From assembly GCA_017649745.1 (NCBI GenBank), contig JAGCGE010000152.1, positions 1-64,000 on the forward strand: 64,000 nucleotides of DNA, given 5' to 3'. The position numbers and the translations under genes were made by a program. The stretch comes from Clostridiales bacterium. Lineage in GTDB: Bacteria; Bacillota_A; Clostridia; Saccharofermentanales; Saccharofermentanaceae. This document shows positions 57,716-64,000 of this stretch, piece by piece (position 1 is the stretch's first letter; each line of letters starts with the position of its first letter). The notes under the pieces are model-generated. The model ran no database searches. It saw only the letters and a list, made by a program, of their open reading frames with translations, and had not been told where the DNA came from.

Positions 57716-58141
57716 ATGGCTGAACTGAAAGATCGTATCGAAGCTGTCGTGAGAGCGGGACTCTACGAACCAACTGCTTACCATATCGGGAGATTGCTTA
57801 TCCTCTACAAGCGCTGTGAATTCTTGTGGAAGCATCCTGAAGCTACGAGAAAAGAAGTTCAGGCTCGTGTTCACAGCCTCTGGGAAATCTATGACGCAAA
57901 GATCGAGTGGCGTAAAGAAATTCGTATCTTCGGATGTAGAGAGTTCGGTGGACGCCTTGCTCGTCTCAAGACCAGTATCGAGTTTGCCAATCATACTCAT
58001 GATTGTCCGGAATACAAGTTCATTGAAGATATTCTCGATAAAAAGGATTGGATGGGTAACTGGAAAGTTTCAGTAAACGAACTCATCCATATTCTCGAAC
58101 TCGAAGATAAGTATATGAAATGGGGGCGTGATCAAGGATGA
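57716..58141 (+). CDS. Helical early protein
   Basis: 141 residues from the ATG at 57716 (GAGGAGG upstream). Helical, with HIGRLLILYKRCEFLWKHPEATRKEVQARVHSLWEIYDAKIEW. No known domain. It overlaps the next gene by 4 nt. Confidence 0.55.
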   Translation: MAELKDRIEAVVRAGLYEPTAYHIGRLLILYKRCEFLWKHPEATRKEVQARVHSLWEIYDAKIEWRKEIRIFGCREFGGRLARLKTSIEFANHTHDCPEYKFIEDILDKKDWMGNWKVSVNELIHILELEDKYMKWGRDQG

Positions 58142-58428
58142 GTAATCATAGAAGCCTCATCGGCTGGATCTTAGCCATCGTGCTACTGATTCCGCTTATG
58201 CCGTTGTACATCATCGGGTTTATATGTGCCATGCTTGCAACACCTCTCGTTGTAATCGTCGGAAATCTGTTGGTCTTATTCAATGCCAGCAGGTCGACAT
58301 TCAGCACGGCGTTAAACACCATCAAAAATGTGTGTTTCGCACCGATGAGACTGTTTATGTTCGCGGGAAATGGTCTGGCACATGCATTCCCGGATGCTGG
58401 AAAGGAGAAACACGACCATGACACTTGA
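58138..58428 (+). CDS. Small two-helix membrane protein
   Basis: 96 residues with a long hydrophobic region (IGWILAIVLLIPLMPLYIIGFICAMLATPLVVIVGNLLVLF, about 8-48), probably two membrane helices, and a basic then His-rich tail. Function unknown. Confidence 0.6.
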   Translation: MSNHRSLIGWILAIVLLIPLMPLYIIGFICAMLATPLVVIVGNLLVLFNASRSTFSTALNTIKNVCFAPMRLFMFAGNGLAHAFPDAGKEKHDHDT

Positions 58429-58945
58429 AGAAGCCAAACGGTTCGCCGAATATGAGATTCAGAATCTCTACGATGACATGGTTCCGAATACGATTAACAG
58501 TCATCCTGTCATGAGAAACTTGGACGTAGAGCCAAAAGACGGTTCAATCGTTGTTCGTATGAATCTGATGTTTAAACCTACTGGTCTGGTGCATTACGGT
58601 AAAATACCTGACGATAGCGATTACTCGTTCAGTTATGCCGAGATGATTCCTCTCGACTATCTCAACACTAGTGATGGAAAGATTCGTTACAAGACACAGT
58701 GGCGAGAGTACGTCAAGCGTTTGGTTATCGACATCACCAGGGCCATCATTGATATGGACAAACGGTATCCGCCTGATATTCAACCATTATCGAGTCCATT
58801 ATATGAGAACGTTATCGCCGTCGAGACACTTAAGACCATCATGAGCGGCATCGAAAACGGAACTTTCAAAGAAGAGGAGGATGAAGATGTTATTCGAAGC
58901 AGCGATGACTCAGATGAGAGAGGGGAAGAAGGTAACGAGGCCTAA
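58418..58945 (+). CDS. Early protein with acidic tail
   Basis: 175 residues from the ATG at 58418 (AAAGGAG upstream). EEAKRFAEYEIQNLYDDMVPNTI, IVVRMNLMFKPTGLVHYG, FSYAEMIPLDYL; the C-terminus is Asp/Glu-rich. No known domain. It overlaps the Tad2-like gene by 59 nt. Confidence 0.55.
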   Translation: MTLEEAKRFAEYEIQNLYDDMVPNTINSHPVMRNLDVEPKDGSIVVRMNLMFKPTGLVHYGKIPDDSDYSFSYAEMIPLDYLNTSDGKIRYKTQWREYVKRLVIDITRAIIDMDKRYPPDIQPLSSPLYENVIAVETLKTIMSGIENGTFKEEEDEDVIRSSDDSDERGEEGNEA

Positions 58946-59120
58946 ATGGGGTGGAACCGCACTGAGGATGGTTATCAGAGAAGATGACCGTAAGCCGTGC
59001 TTTGTGAAGGATATACCGATTCGCTCAAAGGATGGCGAAATCCGCGTACGGACGTACTTCTTAGCACATATCAACCCTTCTGACATCCTCGCCACCGACT
59101 GGGAGGTTTGTGATGGATGA
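58887..59120 (+). CDS. Tad2-like (DUF2829) protein, candidate Thoeris inhibitor
   Basis: 77 residues; the ATG at 58887 is preferred because GAGGAGG lies 6 nt upstream. FEAAMTQMREGKKVTRPKWGG at the start and INPSDILATDWEVCDG at the end match the DUF2829 pattern (FxxAlxxlkxGkkvxRxgW ... DilAxDWev). Tad2 proteins of this family bind cyclic ADP-ribose-type signals and block Thoeris defence. The family call is by eye; the activity is inference. Confidence 0.7.
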   Translation: MLFEAAMTQMREGKKVTRPKWGGTALRMVIREDDRKPCFVKDIPIRSKDGEIRVRTYFLAHINPSDILATDWEVCDG

Positions 59121-59313
59121 CTACAAAATCGGTAAGGGGGAGAGGCTCTGGGAACAGGTCTGTGGAAAGGACGGAGCGGTAAAATACCTGATTACGTCCG
59201 ATTACAGACGAGAGGCTTACTACCTTTACCATGTAAACAAAGACGGAACTACGCAGAAGATCGGGAAGGGTAAGAATCCACCTGACCTGCGTAAGAAGTA
59301 TTTGAGAAGTTAA
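59113..59313 (+). CDS. Small basic early protein
   Basis: 66 residues from the ATG at 59113 (GGGAGG upstream), overlapping the Tad2-like gene by 8 nt. GKGERLWEQVCGKDGAVKYLITSDYRREAYYLYHVNKDG: a small beta-rich domain with a basic end. Co-translated with the Tad2-like gene; function unknown. Confidence 0.55.
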   Translation: MDDYKIGKGERLWEQVCGKDGAVKYLITSDYRREAYYLYHVNKDGTTQKIGKGKNPPDLRKKYLRS

Positions 59314-59348
59314 CGGGCAATTCTAAATTTCGAAAGGAGAAAATTATT

Positions 59349-59960
59349 ATGGGACAGAGACTGGTTTTCAAGTGTGTGAAAGATGGCAAGCGATTCGCTA
59401 GCATCTATTATCACTGGAGCGGATACACTCAGTCGATCTATTATGAGGCGGCTGAGCTTGTTGCATATCTGAGAAGCCATGGATATACAGGAAAGGAAAG
59501 TATCGAGACTCTTCAGAAGATGCTGCTGGACTACCTTGAATCTCGTGGCGGCGGTGCAGGCTGGGGTAAGGACGATAACGGACGCTACTACGAGATCGAG
59601 GAATGGCAGAAGCGTGGTGTGGATCCGAAGAAGGAGATCAGCAGGAACGATGGTCTGATCGACATCACTGAACAGGGTATGCGCAATGCTGAATACTGGG
59701 CAGAAGCGCTCGAGGAGTTCAACTTCGATGACGAGACATTCACCAATAACGAGTTCTACCATGAAGGCAGAGGCGAATTCGAGATCTCTGACGAGGAGTA
59801 CAAGCGGCTTCCGAAATGGAACGATTGCGATGGCTATGTCGGAACTATCAAGTGGGATGACGCTGTTGACGCGCACAAGTGGTTCGAGAAACTTCCGCGT
59901 GTTGATGGTGTTATCCTCGGTGTCGACGAGGAAGGTCTGCTCGTAACCGGGCTTGAGTGA
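59349..59960 (+). CDS. Conserved early phage protein
   Basis: 203 residues. MGQRLVFKCVKDGKRFASIYYHWSGYTQSIYYEAAELVAYLRSHGY is typical of a gut-phage family; the rest is acidic with Trp residues. AAAGGAG precedes the ATG. Function unknown. Confidence 0.6.
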   Translation: MGQRLVFKCVKDGKRFASIYYHWSGYTQSIYYEAAELVAYLRSHGYTGKESIETLQKMLLDYLESRGGGAGWGKDDNGRYYEIEEWQKRGVDPKKEISRNDGLIDITEQGMRNAEYWAEALEEFNFDDETFTNNEFYHEGRGEFEISDEEYKRLPKWNDCDGYVGTIKWDDAVDAHKWFEKLPRVDGVILGVDEEGLLVTGLE

Positions 59961-59973
59961 GGAGGCGTGAATA

Positions 59974-60261
59974 ATGAAGATGTATTATCGAGATATCGTA
60001 AAGCATCTGCTCACAGCCCTGTATGATCTTCCTGAATGTGGCTGTGGAGGAATCGCTCATATTGTTACGGATGATCTCAACACCTGTGACGAAGACCTTA
60101 CTTTTGTACTTAAACAGTGCGAAACCGAACCCTACCGCATCGAAGTGCCTCTTGTGAGATGTCTCATGGAGTATCTCAGGAGATTCGATAGAAACGAACG
60201 ATCAGATCTCATTCATGAATGGTGGACCGATTCTGCTAAAGGAAAAATGTTTACGGTGTGA
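59974..60261 (+). CDS. Small early protein
   Basis: 95 residues: YYRDIVKHLLTALYDLPECGCGGIAHIVTDDLNTCDEDLTFVLKQCETEPYRIEVPLVRCLMEYLRRFD. It has five Cys and a compact helical fold. The segment AHIVTDDxNxxDxDLxFV recurs in other phages. Function unknown. Confidence 0.6.
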   Translation: MKMYYRDIVKHLLTALYDLPECGCGGIAHIVTDDLNTCDEDLTFVLKQCETEPYRIEVPLVRCLMEYLRRFDRNERSDLIHEWWTDSAKGKMFTV

Positions 60262-60284
60262 GAGTATTACAAGGAGGTATAAAC

Positions 60285-60794
60285 ATGACTTATGAAGAGA
60301 AGCTCGAAGCTGTTCTGATGTTCCATGACAAATATAAATCCCTTATCGACGAAGCTCCTGAGGGTTCTGATCTGTGGGCTTTTGGAGAGTTGGATAAGGC
60401 GTACGACAATGTTGTGAAGCTTGGTGTGTGGATTCGCAATGCAGAATGGGAAGACGCTAAGCAGAGACTTACCAACGCCATGCTGCATATCGCCGAGAGA
60501 TGGTCAAACGAGACTGATATCGAACTGACGTGCTTTGACGGTGATGAGCTTGATAGTGTGCCTCGGGATATCGAACTCTTTGCTGCTGATCCGTCTGATG
60601 GAGAGCACTGGACGGTTGCGGGCAAACCGGAAGAAGAGAATAAGTCGGGCTTATGCGTTGACTGTGTTCATTGCAAAGTGCCTAAGAACATGGTACTCAA
60701 TCACGGATGGGCAGGGTACTGTAATACTCGAAACAAATGGGTATCGAGGGTATCCGGATGTACTGATAAGTTTGAAAATAAGGAGGAGTCCTGA
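60285..60794 (+). CDS. Early protein with C-terminal Cys cluster (copy 1)
   Basis: 169 residues from the ATG at 60285 (AAGGAGG upstream). A helical N-terminal domain is followed by CVDCVHCKVPKNMVL...YCNTRNKWVSRVSGCTDKF, a likely zinc site. It ends NKEES, encoded by AATAAGGAGGAGTCC, which also serves as the ribosome-binding site of the next gene. Confidence 0.6.
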   Translation: MTYEEKLEAVLMFHDKYKSLIDEAPEGSDLWAFGELDKAYDNVVKLGVWIRNAEWEDAKQRLTNAMLHIAERWSNETDIELTCFDGDELDSVPRDIELFAADPSDGEHWTVAGKPEEENKSGLCVDCVHCKVPKNMVLNHGWAGYCNTRNKWVSRVSGCTDKFENKEES

Positions 60795-61195
60795 TGGTAT
60801 ATATCATTCAGTGTATGGCCGGTGGAGTGTTTTCCAAGAAAGAGGAGCTCGAAGCGTACAGACAGGAATTCGCGAAGCAGATTAGACAAGGCGTTCTGTT
60901 GCTTCCCGTCACTTTCAAACTGGTCGAGGTCGTAAAGACGGACTCCATCATCGACGTTGAGATCGTCAAAGACCAGACAAAGGCTGCTGAACAAGTCTAT
61001 GTCGATGACTATGATGAGGAAGACCTTGGTGGCATATGTGACAACTGCCAACACTGGCTTGAATTTACTCCGCTTGGTCAAACCTGCGGAAAAGATCTTC
61101 GTGGCAATGACTGCGGATGGTGTGAGGCGAAAAGCAGAACCACGTCGCCTATCGCAGGCTGCAAAGAGTATTTCAAGAATAAGGAGGAGTCCTGA
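60794..61195 (+). CDS. Early protein with C-terminal Cys cluster (copy 2)
   Basis: 133 residues. An alpha/beta N-terminal part (YIIQCMAGGVFSKKEELEAYRQEF) and CDNCQHWLEFTPLGQTCGKD...CGWCEAKSRTTSPIAGCKEYF. The Cys module and the NKEES ending repeat those of the preceding gene, so the module has been duplicated onto different N-terminal domains. Confidence 0.6.
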   Translation: MVYIIQCMAGGVFSKKEELEAYRQEFAKQIRQGVLLLPVTFKLVEVVKTDSIIDVEIVKDQTKAAEQVYVDDYDEEDLGGICDNCQHWLEFTPLGQTCGKDLRGNDCGWCEAKSRTTSPIAGCKEYFKNKEES

Positions 61196-61416
61196 TGGAA
61201 GAAAAGAATTATCTCGTAATCGAGATTTATCCGATGGGGGGACAGACCATAATTGCACAGGTTTCAGCTCTCGATGCCGCGTTGCTGTTATTGGGAGAGT
61301 TGGTATCACGTTACGATAACCCACGAAACCTGTTCGCCATTCGAACGATCAATGTCACTGGTTCTGAGTCTGTAGCAAGATATCAGAATGCAAAATTTGA
61401 GGAGGTAGAATCATGA
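61195..61416 (+). CDS. Small early protein
   Basis: 73 residues: NYLVIEIYPMGGQTIIAQVSALDAALLLLGELVSRYDNPRNLFAIRTINV. A compact alpha/beta fold with no known family. The start overlaps the previous stop (TGATGG). Confidence 0.55.
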   Translation: MEEKNYLVIEIYPMGGQTIIAQVSALDAALLLLGELVSRYDNPRNLFAIRTINVTGSESVARYQNAKFEEVES

Positions 61417-62021
61417 CTGATTACACACAGGTAAACCCGGAACAGGCGGCTATGGAGGCACGTCTGAACGAACTGGAATCTGAAAACAGAAAGCTCAAGG
61501 CAGGTCGTATCTTCGGAGTCGTCCTCGCCATCGGCTCTGTCGCAGCGGCTATCTACTGCGGCAAGAAGCTCAAGGACGTCATGGGCGTCGTTAACTCGGC
61601 AGTTACGGACGTGTCCAACCTGACCTACATCGACGTCCAGCAGGCTGTCGTGGACAAAGCGGTTGAACGGGCTGCTGCGAACGCTGCGGGCAAGGCTGTC
61701 AAGGCGACTGAGGGTCTCATGCGCGACACTGTATCCGCTGCGGTGACCAACGCTGTTGCGAACTCCAAGGGGCAGCTCAAGTCGGCAGTTACAGAGAAGA
61801 TTGCCATCGAGGTTGCCAAGATCGACAAGTCAGAGCTGGTTGCAGACATCGAAGAACAGGCCAAGCAGCTCATCGTCGATAAATTCGAGGGTAAGCTGGA
61901 TGGTATCGCTGCGGACTTCTCCCGCAATCTGGAGAACGTCGGTAAGATCTATCAGAGCATTGCAGAATCCATGTCGACCAAACCTGCTGCTGAGAGCACG
62001 CCGACACTGATTAAGCTGTGA
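61413..62021 (+). CDS. Membrane-anchored coiled-coil protein
   Basis: 202 residues: a short coiled coil (AAMEARLNELESENRKLKAG), a transmembrane segment (IFGVVLAIGSVAAAIYCG, about 32-50) and a long Ala/Val-rich helical region with heptad-like spacing. AGGAGG precedes the ATG. Function unknown. Confidence 0.6.
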   Translation: MTDYTQVNPEQAAMEARLNELESENRKLKAGRIFGVVLAIGSVAAAIYCGKKLKDVMGVVNSAVTDVSNLTYIDVQQAVVDKAVERAAANAAGKAVKATEGLMRDTVSAAVTNAVANSKGQLKSAVTEKIAIEVAKIDKSELVADIEEQAKQLIVDKFEGKLDGIAADFSRNLENVGKIYQSIAESMSTKPAAESTPTLIKL

Positions 62022-62031
62022 GGTGTCTGGT

Positions 62032-62622
62032 ATGGACGACGATACCCTTAAAGTAGCAGGAATCGTAGCCGTGATCCTCGTTGTACTTAGTGTTCTTGGA
62101 TATGTGCTGTTCTCACCAAAGGCATATACCATGGAAGTCAAAGTCATAACGTGGGATTACGGCGTCCATATCGAAGAATTCAAGGTTGTACATCACACAA
62201 ACGAGCGAAGTAAACCAGACGACGCATATAACGTCAATCGTTTCGTCCGTACAAAAACCAAGACTGTTACGGATGAGGATGGAAACACCCACATCAAGAC
62301 AGAAACATACGTCGAATACGACTATGACGTCAATCGATGGGTTGAGACGCGATGTGTGGCGACATCTGGTAGAGACCATGAGCCGTATTTCGGTGAGTAC
62401 ACCTTGAAAGAATCAGATAGGGCAGACGGAATCGGTAACGAACGTGTGAGTCATCGATCCAAGGAATACACTGTATCAGGAACGCTTGTCAATAGTGATG
62501 ATATGACACTCCATCATGTATCCATTCCGGAAAGCATATGGGAAGTGTTGACCACTAACGATGAGCTCAATTACCTGAAATCAAGAGTCGGAGACCCATA
62601 CGAAATAAGCATAGCACAGTAA
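62032..62622 (+). CDS. Membrane-anchored early protein
   Basis: 196 residues from the ATG at 62032 (GAGGTG upstream). An N-terminal helix (LKVAGIVAVILVVLSVLGYVLFS) anchors a beta-rich domain (MEVKVITWDYGVHIEEFKVVHH, KTETYVEYDYDVNRWVETRCV). The WxxxVxIEEFxxV start is recurrent in membrane-anchored phage proteins. Function unknown. Confidence 0.6.
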   Translation: MDDDTLKVAGIVAVILVVLSVLGYVLFSPKAYTMEVKVITWDYGVHIEEFKVVHHTNERSKPDDAYNVNRFVRTKTKTVTDEDGNTHIKTETYVEYDYDVNRWVETRCVATSGRDHEPYFGEYTLKESDRADGIGNERVSHRSKEYTVSGTLVNSDDMTLHHVSIPESIWEVLTTNDELNYLKSRVGDPYEISIAQ

Positions 62623-62636
62623 AGGAGTGATAACAT

Positions 62637-62930
62637 ACGAAACAGAAACTCAAGGACAAATGCGTCAAAATCGCGGAGCATTACGGACTCCACACACAGG
62701 AATGGCAGACTGCTCAGGAGTTATTTGAGCTCGGGCAAGTCGTGACCAGACGAGCAGGACAGCGCGGACGAGACTGGAAAGAGAAGCTGTTAGACGAACT
62801 TGTTGACGTGTATATCATGATTCAGCAGATGCTTCATCTCCATGGCATTTCGAAAGAGGAATTCGATGCCAAAGTGGAAGAGAAGCTCGAAAGACAGCTC
62901 AAGCGGATTAAGGAGGGAGACCATGCTTAA
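62637..62930 (+). CDS. MazG-like nucleotide pyrophosphohydrolase, apparent ACG start
   Basis: 97 residues if read from ACG at 62637. HYGLHTQEWQTAQELFELGQVV and DELVDVYIMIQQMLHL give the MazG/PRA-PH-like all-alpha layout with its E...E and ExxD metal-binding positions. AAAGGAG lies 9 nt before ACG, exactly where a start belongs, and no ATG, GTG or TTG occurs in frame until a GTG at 62742, which would cut off the first metal-binding helix. Either ACG initiates, or an ATG changed to ACG. Likely dNTP/NTP pyrophosphatase. Confidence 0.65.
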   Translation, partial: TKQKLKDKCVKIAEHYGLHTQEWQTAQELFELGQVVTRRAGQRGRDWKEKLLDELVDVYIMIQQMLHLHGISKEEFDAKVEEKLERQLKRIKEGDHA

Positions 62931-63120
62931 ATGCGGAGACTGCCTCAATTACAGCAAATGTTATGTTCCCAGTGCGGAATACAAAACATTATTCATGATC
63001 GAGCCGGCGTGTGACCGGTTCCAACCGAAAGGAGTAAATTACAATGGCAACAGCGAACAAGAAACCTGCAACCAAGACAACCGCAACGAAGAAGACGGAT
63101 GTAAAGAAACCCGCGACTAA
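62923..63120 (+). CDS. Small Cys-rich protein
   Basis: 65 residues; the ATG at 62923 overlaps the previous stop and has AAGGAGGG upstream. CGDCLNYSKCYVP...ACDRFQPKG is a compact metal-site motif like those at 57324 and 60285. Its last 26 codons overlap the next gene in another frame, so the functional part is probably the first 40 residues. Confidence 0.55.
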   Translation: MLKCGDCLNYSKCYVPSAEYKTLFMIEPACDRFQPKGVNYNGNSEQETCNQDNRNEEDGCKETRD

Positions 63121-63322
63121 GGAGAAGACACAAACTGTCATTCTAACCATTCAGGCAACCTATGTGCTGAAGGATGGTAAGATGATCAACCCTGACTTCG
63201 CTAAGGCTCCGGACAAGTTCCCGCTGGACAGCATCGATCTGAATGTCTGTCCGGGCGCTGACAAAGTTGACGTGAAGCGGATTCAGGTCTTCGAGACGGA
63301 TGAGAAAAAGGGCGGCAAGTAA
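63044..63322 (+). CDS. Small basic early protein
   Basis: 92 residues. A Lys/Thr/Ala-rich N-terminus (histone-like, KKPATKTTATKKTDVKKPATK) is followed by a beta-rich part (TVILTIQATYVLKDGKMI). AAAGGAG precedes the ATG. The basic tail may contact nucleic acid. Function unknown. Confidence 0.55.
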   Translation: MATANKKPATKTTATKKTDVKKPATKEKTQTVILTIQATYVLKDGKMINPDFAKAPDKFPLDSIDLNVCPGADKVDVKRIQVFETDEKKGGK

Positions 63323-63342
63323 GCTGCTGTAATCGGGTTGGG

Positions 63343-63374
63343 AGAGCGTTTGGAAACAGACGCTCTTCTTTTTT
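63343..63374 (+). terminator. Intrinsic terminator
   Basis: AGAGCGT/ACGCTCT with a 10-nt loop, followed by TCTTTTTT. Confidence 0.85.
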
Positions 63375-63390
63375 CGAAAGGAGAACCTAA

Positions 63391-63879
63391 ATGAAGAAGA
63401 AATTCTACGCCTATGGTGTGCTGTACACTGCTGGAGACACCGTTGGGCTTACAGATAAGACACTGTCGGACGAGATGTTGAAGAAAATCGTAGTCAACAG
63501 TCCGCTCAAGGTACCGGTGGTGAATGATTTAGCGGGATTGAATAATCCAGACCCTGTTATCGGAAACTGTATCCTCATGTATCAGCCGGATATGGACGAT
63601 GGCACATCTCGTCTTGCGTGCAGAGTGGAATTCAACGAGAAGCATCGTAAAGAATACGAGGAACTGCTTAACGGTAGCGTTGATCGTGAGAAGCTGCGAT
63701 TCGGATTCATGCTGAGCAAGGTTAAACATAACGGTCTGTCGGAAATTGTAGATGGTATCATCTCTGCTGTCTCATTCAATGAGAACGGTCTTGGAGGCAA
63801 AGTGATCTGCTATGGATGGGGCTGGGAAGAAGAGGCTAACCCATTCAAGGCTATTAAGAATGGATTGGAGGAAAAATAA
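63391..63879 (+). CDS. Early protein of unknown function
   Basis: 162 residues: YGVLYTAGDTVGLTDKTLSDEMLKKIVVNSPLKVPVVNDLAGLNNPDPVIGNC, LACRVEFNEKHRKEYEELL, KLRFGFMLSKVKHNG. The strand pattern loosely recalls a protease-like or prohead-protease-like beta fold, but no catalytic residues can be assigned. AAAGGAG precedes the ATG. Confidence 0.5.
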   Translation: MKKKFYAYGVLYTAGDTVGLTDKTLSDEMLKKIVVNSPLKVPVVNDLAGLNNPDPVIGNCILMYQPDMDDGTSRLACRVEFNEKHRKEYEELLNGSVDREKLRFGFMLSKVKHNGLSEIVDGIISAVSFNENGLGGKVICYGWGWEEEANPFKAIKNGLEEK

Positions 63880-64000
63880 TGGGACGTTTTCCGGTTGAGG
63901 GTCTGACTGAGTTTACAGAAGACGATCTGGAAGCTATGATCAATACCCCTAACGCTATTAGAGAGAAAGTGGGATTGGAACCGGTCGACGACATCACACC
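63879..64000 (+). CDS. Truncated gene at right edge
   Basis: The start codon overlaps the previous stop (TAATG) with GGAGG upstream. The first 40 residues visible are acidic (MGRFPVEGLTEFTEDDLEAM, then NTPNAIREKVG). It continues past the window; no assignment. Confidence 0.55.
   Translation, partial: MGRFPVEGLTEFTEDDLEAMINTPNAIREKVGLEPVDDIT

Noticed and set aside
1..64000. CRISPR array or insertion sequence
   Set aside because: No regularly spaced direct repeats with unique spacers and no transposase-like gene or terminal inverted repeats were seen.

Overview
The window reads as most of a temperate long-tailed (siphovirus-type) bacteriophage genome, or an integrated prophage, of a low-to-mid-GC Gram-positive host, most likely a gut Clostridia lineage. 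The basis is: strong AAAGGAG ribosome-binding sites throughout; an HK97-type head (terminase, portal, protease-capsid); a 1947-residue tape measure; Dit/Tal-type tail tip; holin plus CHAP endolysin; a tyrosine integrase next to a repressor; and many small proteins typical of Firmicutes gut phages. Both ends look cut inside phage sequence: the last gene runs off the right edge. No host gene is recognised. All family assignments are from reading the proteins; no database search was run.

Layout. 1-34,130 is the late half, mostly rightward. It opens with a small terminase-linked protein, an HNH endonuclease, and a run of head-module cargo genes that share an N-terminal HFNPNHD...GQFAK tag. One cargo protein carries a papain-fold toxin-like domain and is followed by a candidate immunity gene. 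A tRNA-Met and a leftward membrane-protein gene with a consensus promoter sit among them. Terminase, portal, a protease-scaffold-capsid fusion, an Ig-like capsid extension reachable by a -1 frameshift, connectors, tail tube, chaperones, tape measure, tail tip, a set of receptor-binding or tail-fibre proteins, lysis genes and small virion-like proteins follow to 34,130.

34,131-36,566 is the lysogeny module. It holds a candidate attP region, the leftward integrase with a consensus promoter overlapped by ATTCATACAC repeats, a leftward HTH repressor, a control region with two face-to-face promoters bounded by a 14-bp inverted repeat, and a small HTH-like gene.

36,567-64,000 is the early half, entirely rightward. 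Up to about 43.6 kb it is built from very small cassettes, each with a promoter-like element, one gene or a non-coding RNA, and a terminator. The promoter-like elements form a 16-member family with a CGC(G)AAA box exactly 18 nt upstream of a TATAAT-like hexamer. Later comes replication: a helicase-primase-family B polymerase fusion, an ssDNA-binding-like protein and a DExx helicase. A long train of small genes follows, including a Tad2-like (DUF2829) protein, a MazG-like protein whose start codon appears to be ACG, and several Cys-rich proteins. Single-pass membrane proteins and four DUF6353-like paralogues are unusually abundant.

The most unusual features are the tagged cargo family with its toxin-like member, the triple capsid fusion with retained internal ribosome-binding sites plus the frameshift site, the 16-copy promoter-like family, at least three candidate small RNAs, the symmetric control region, and the strand-biased TCAAAATGG repeat confined to the late half.
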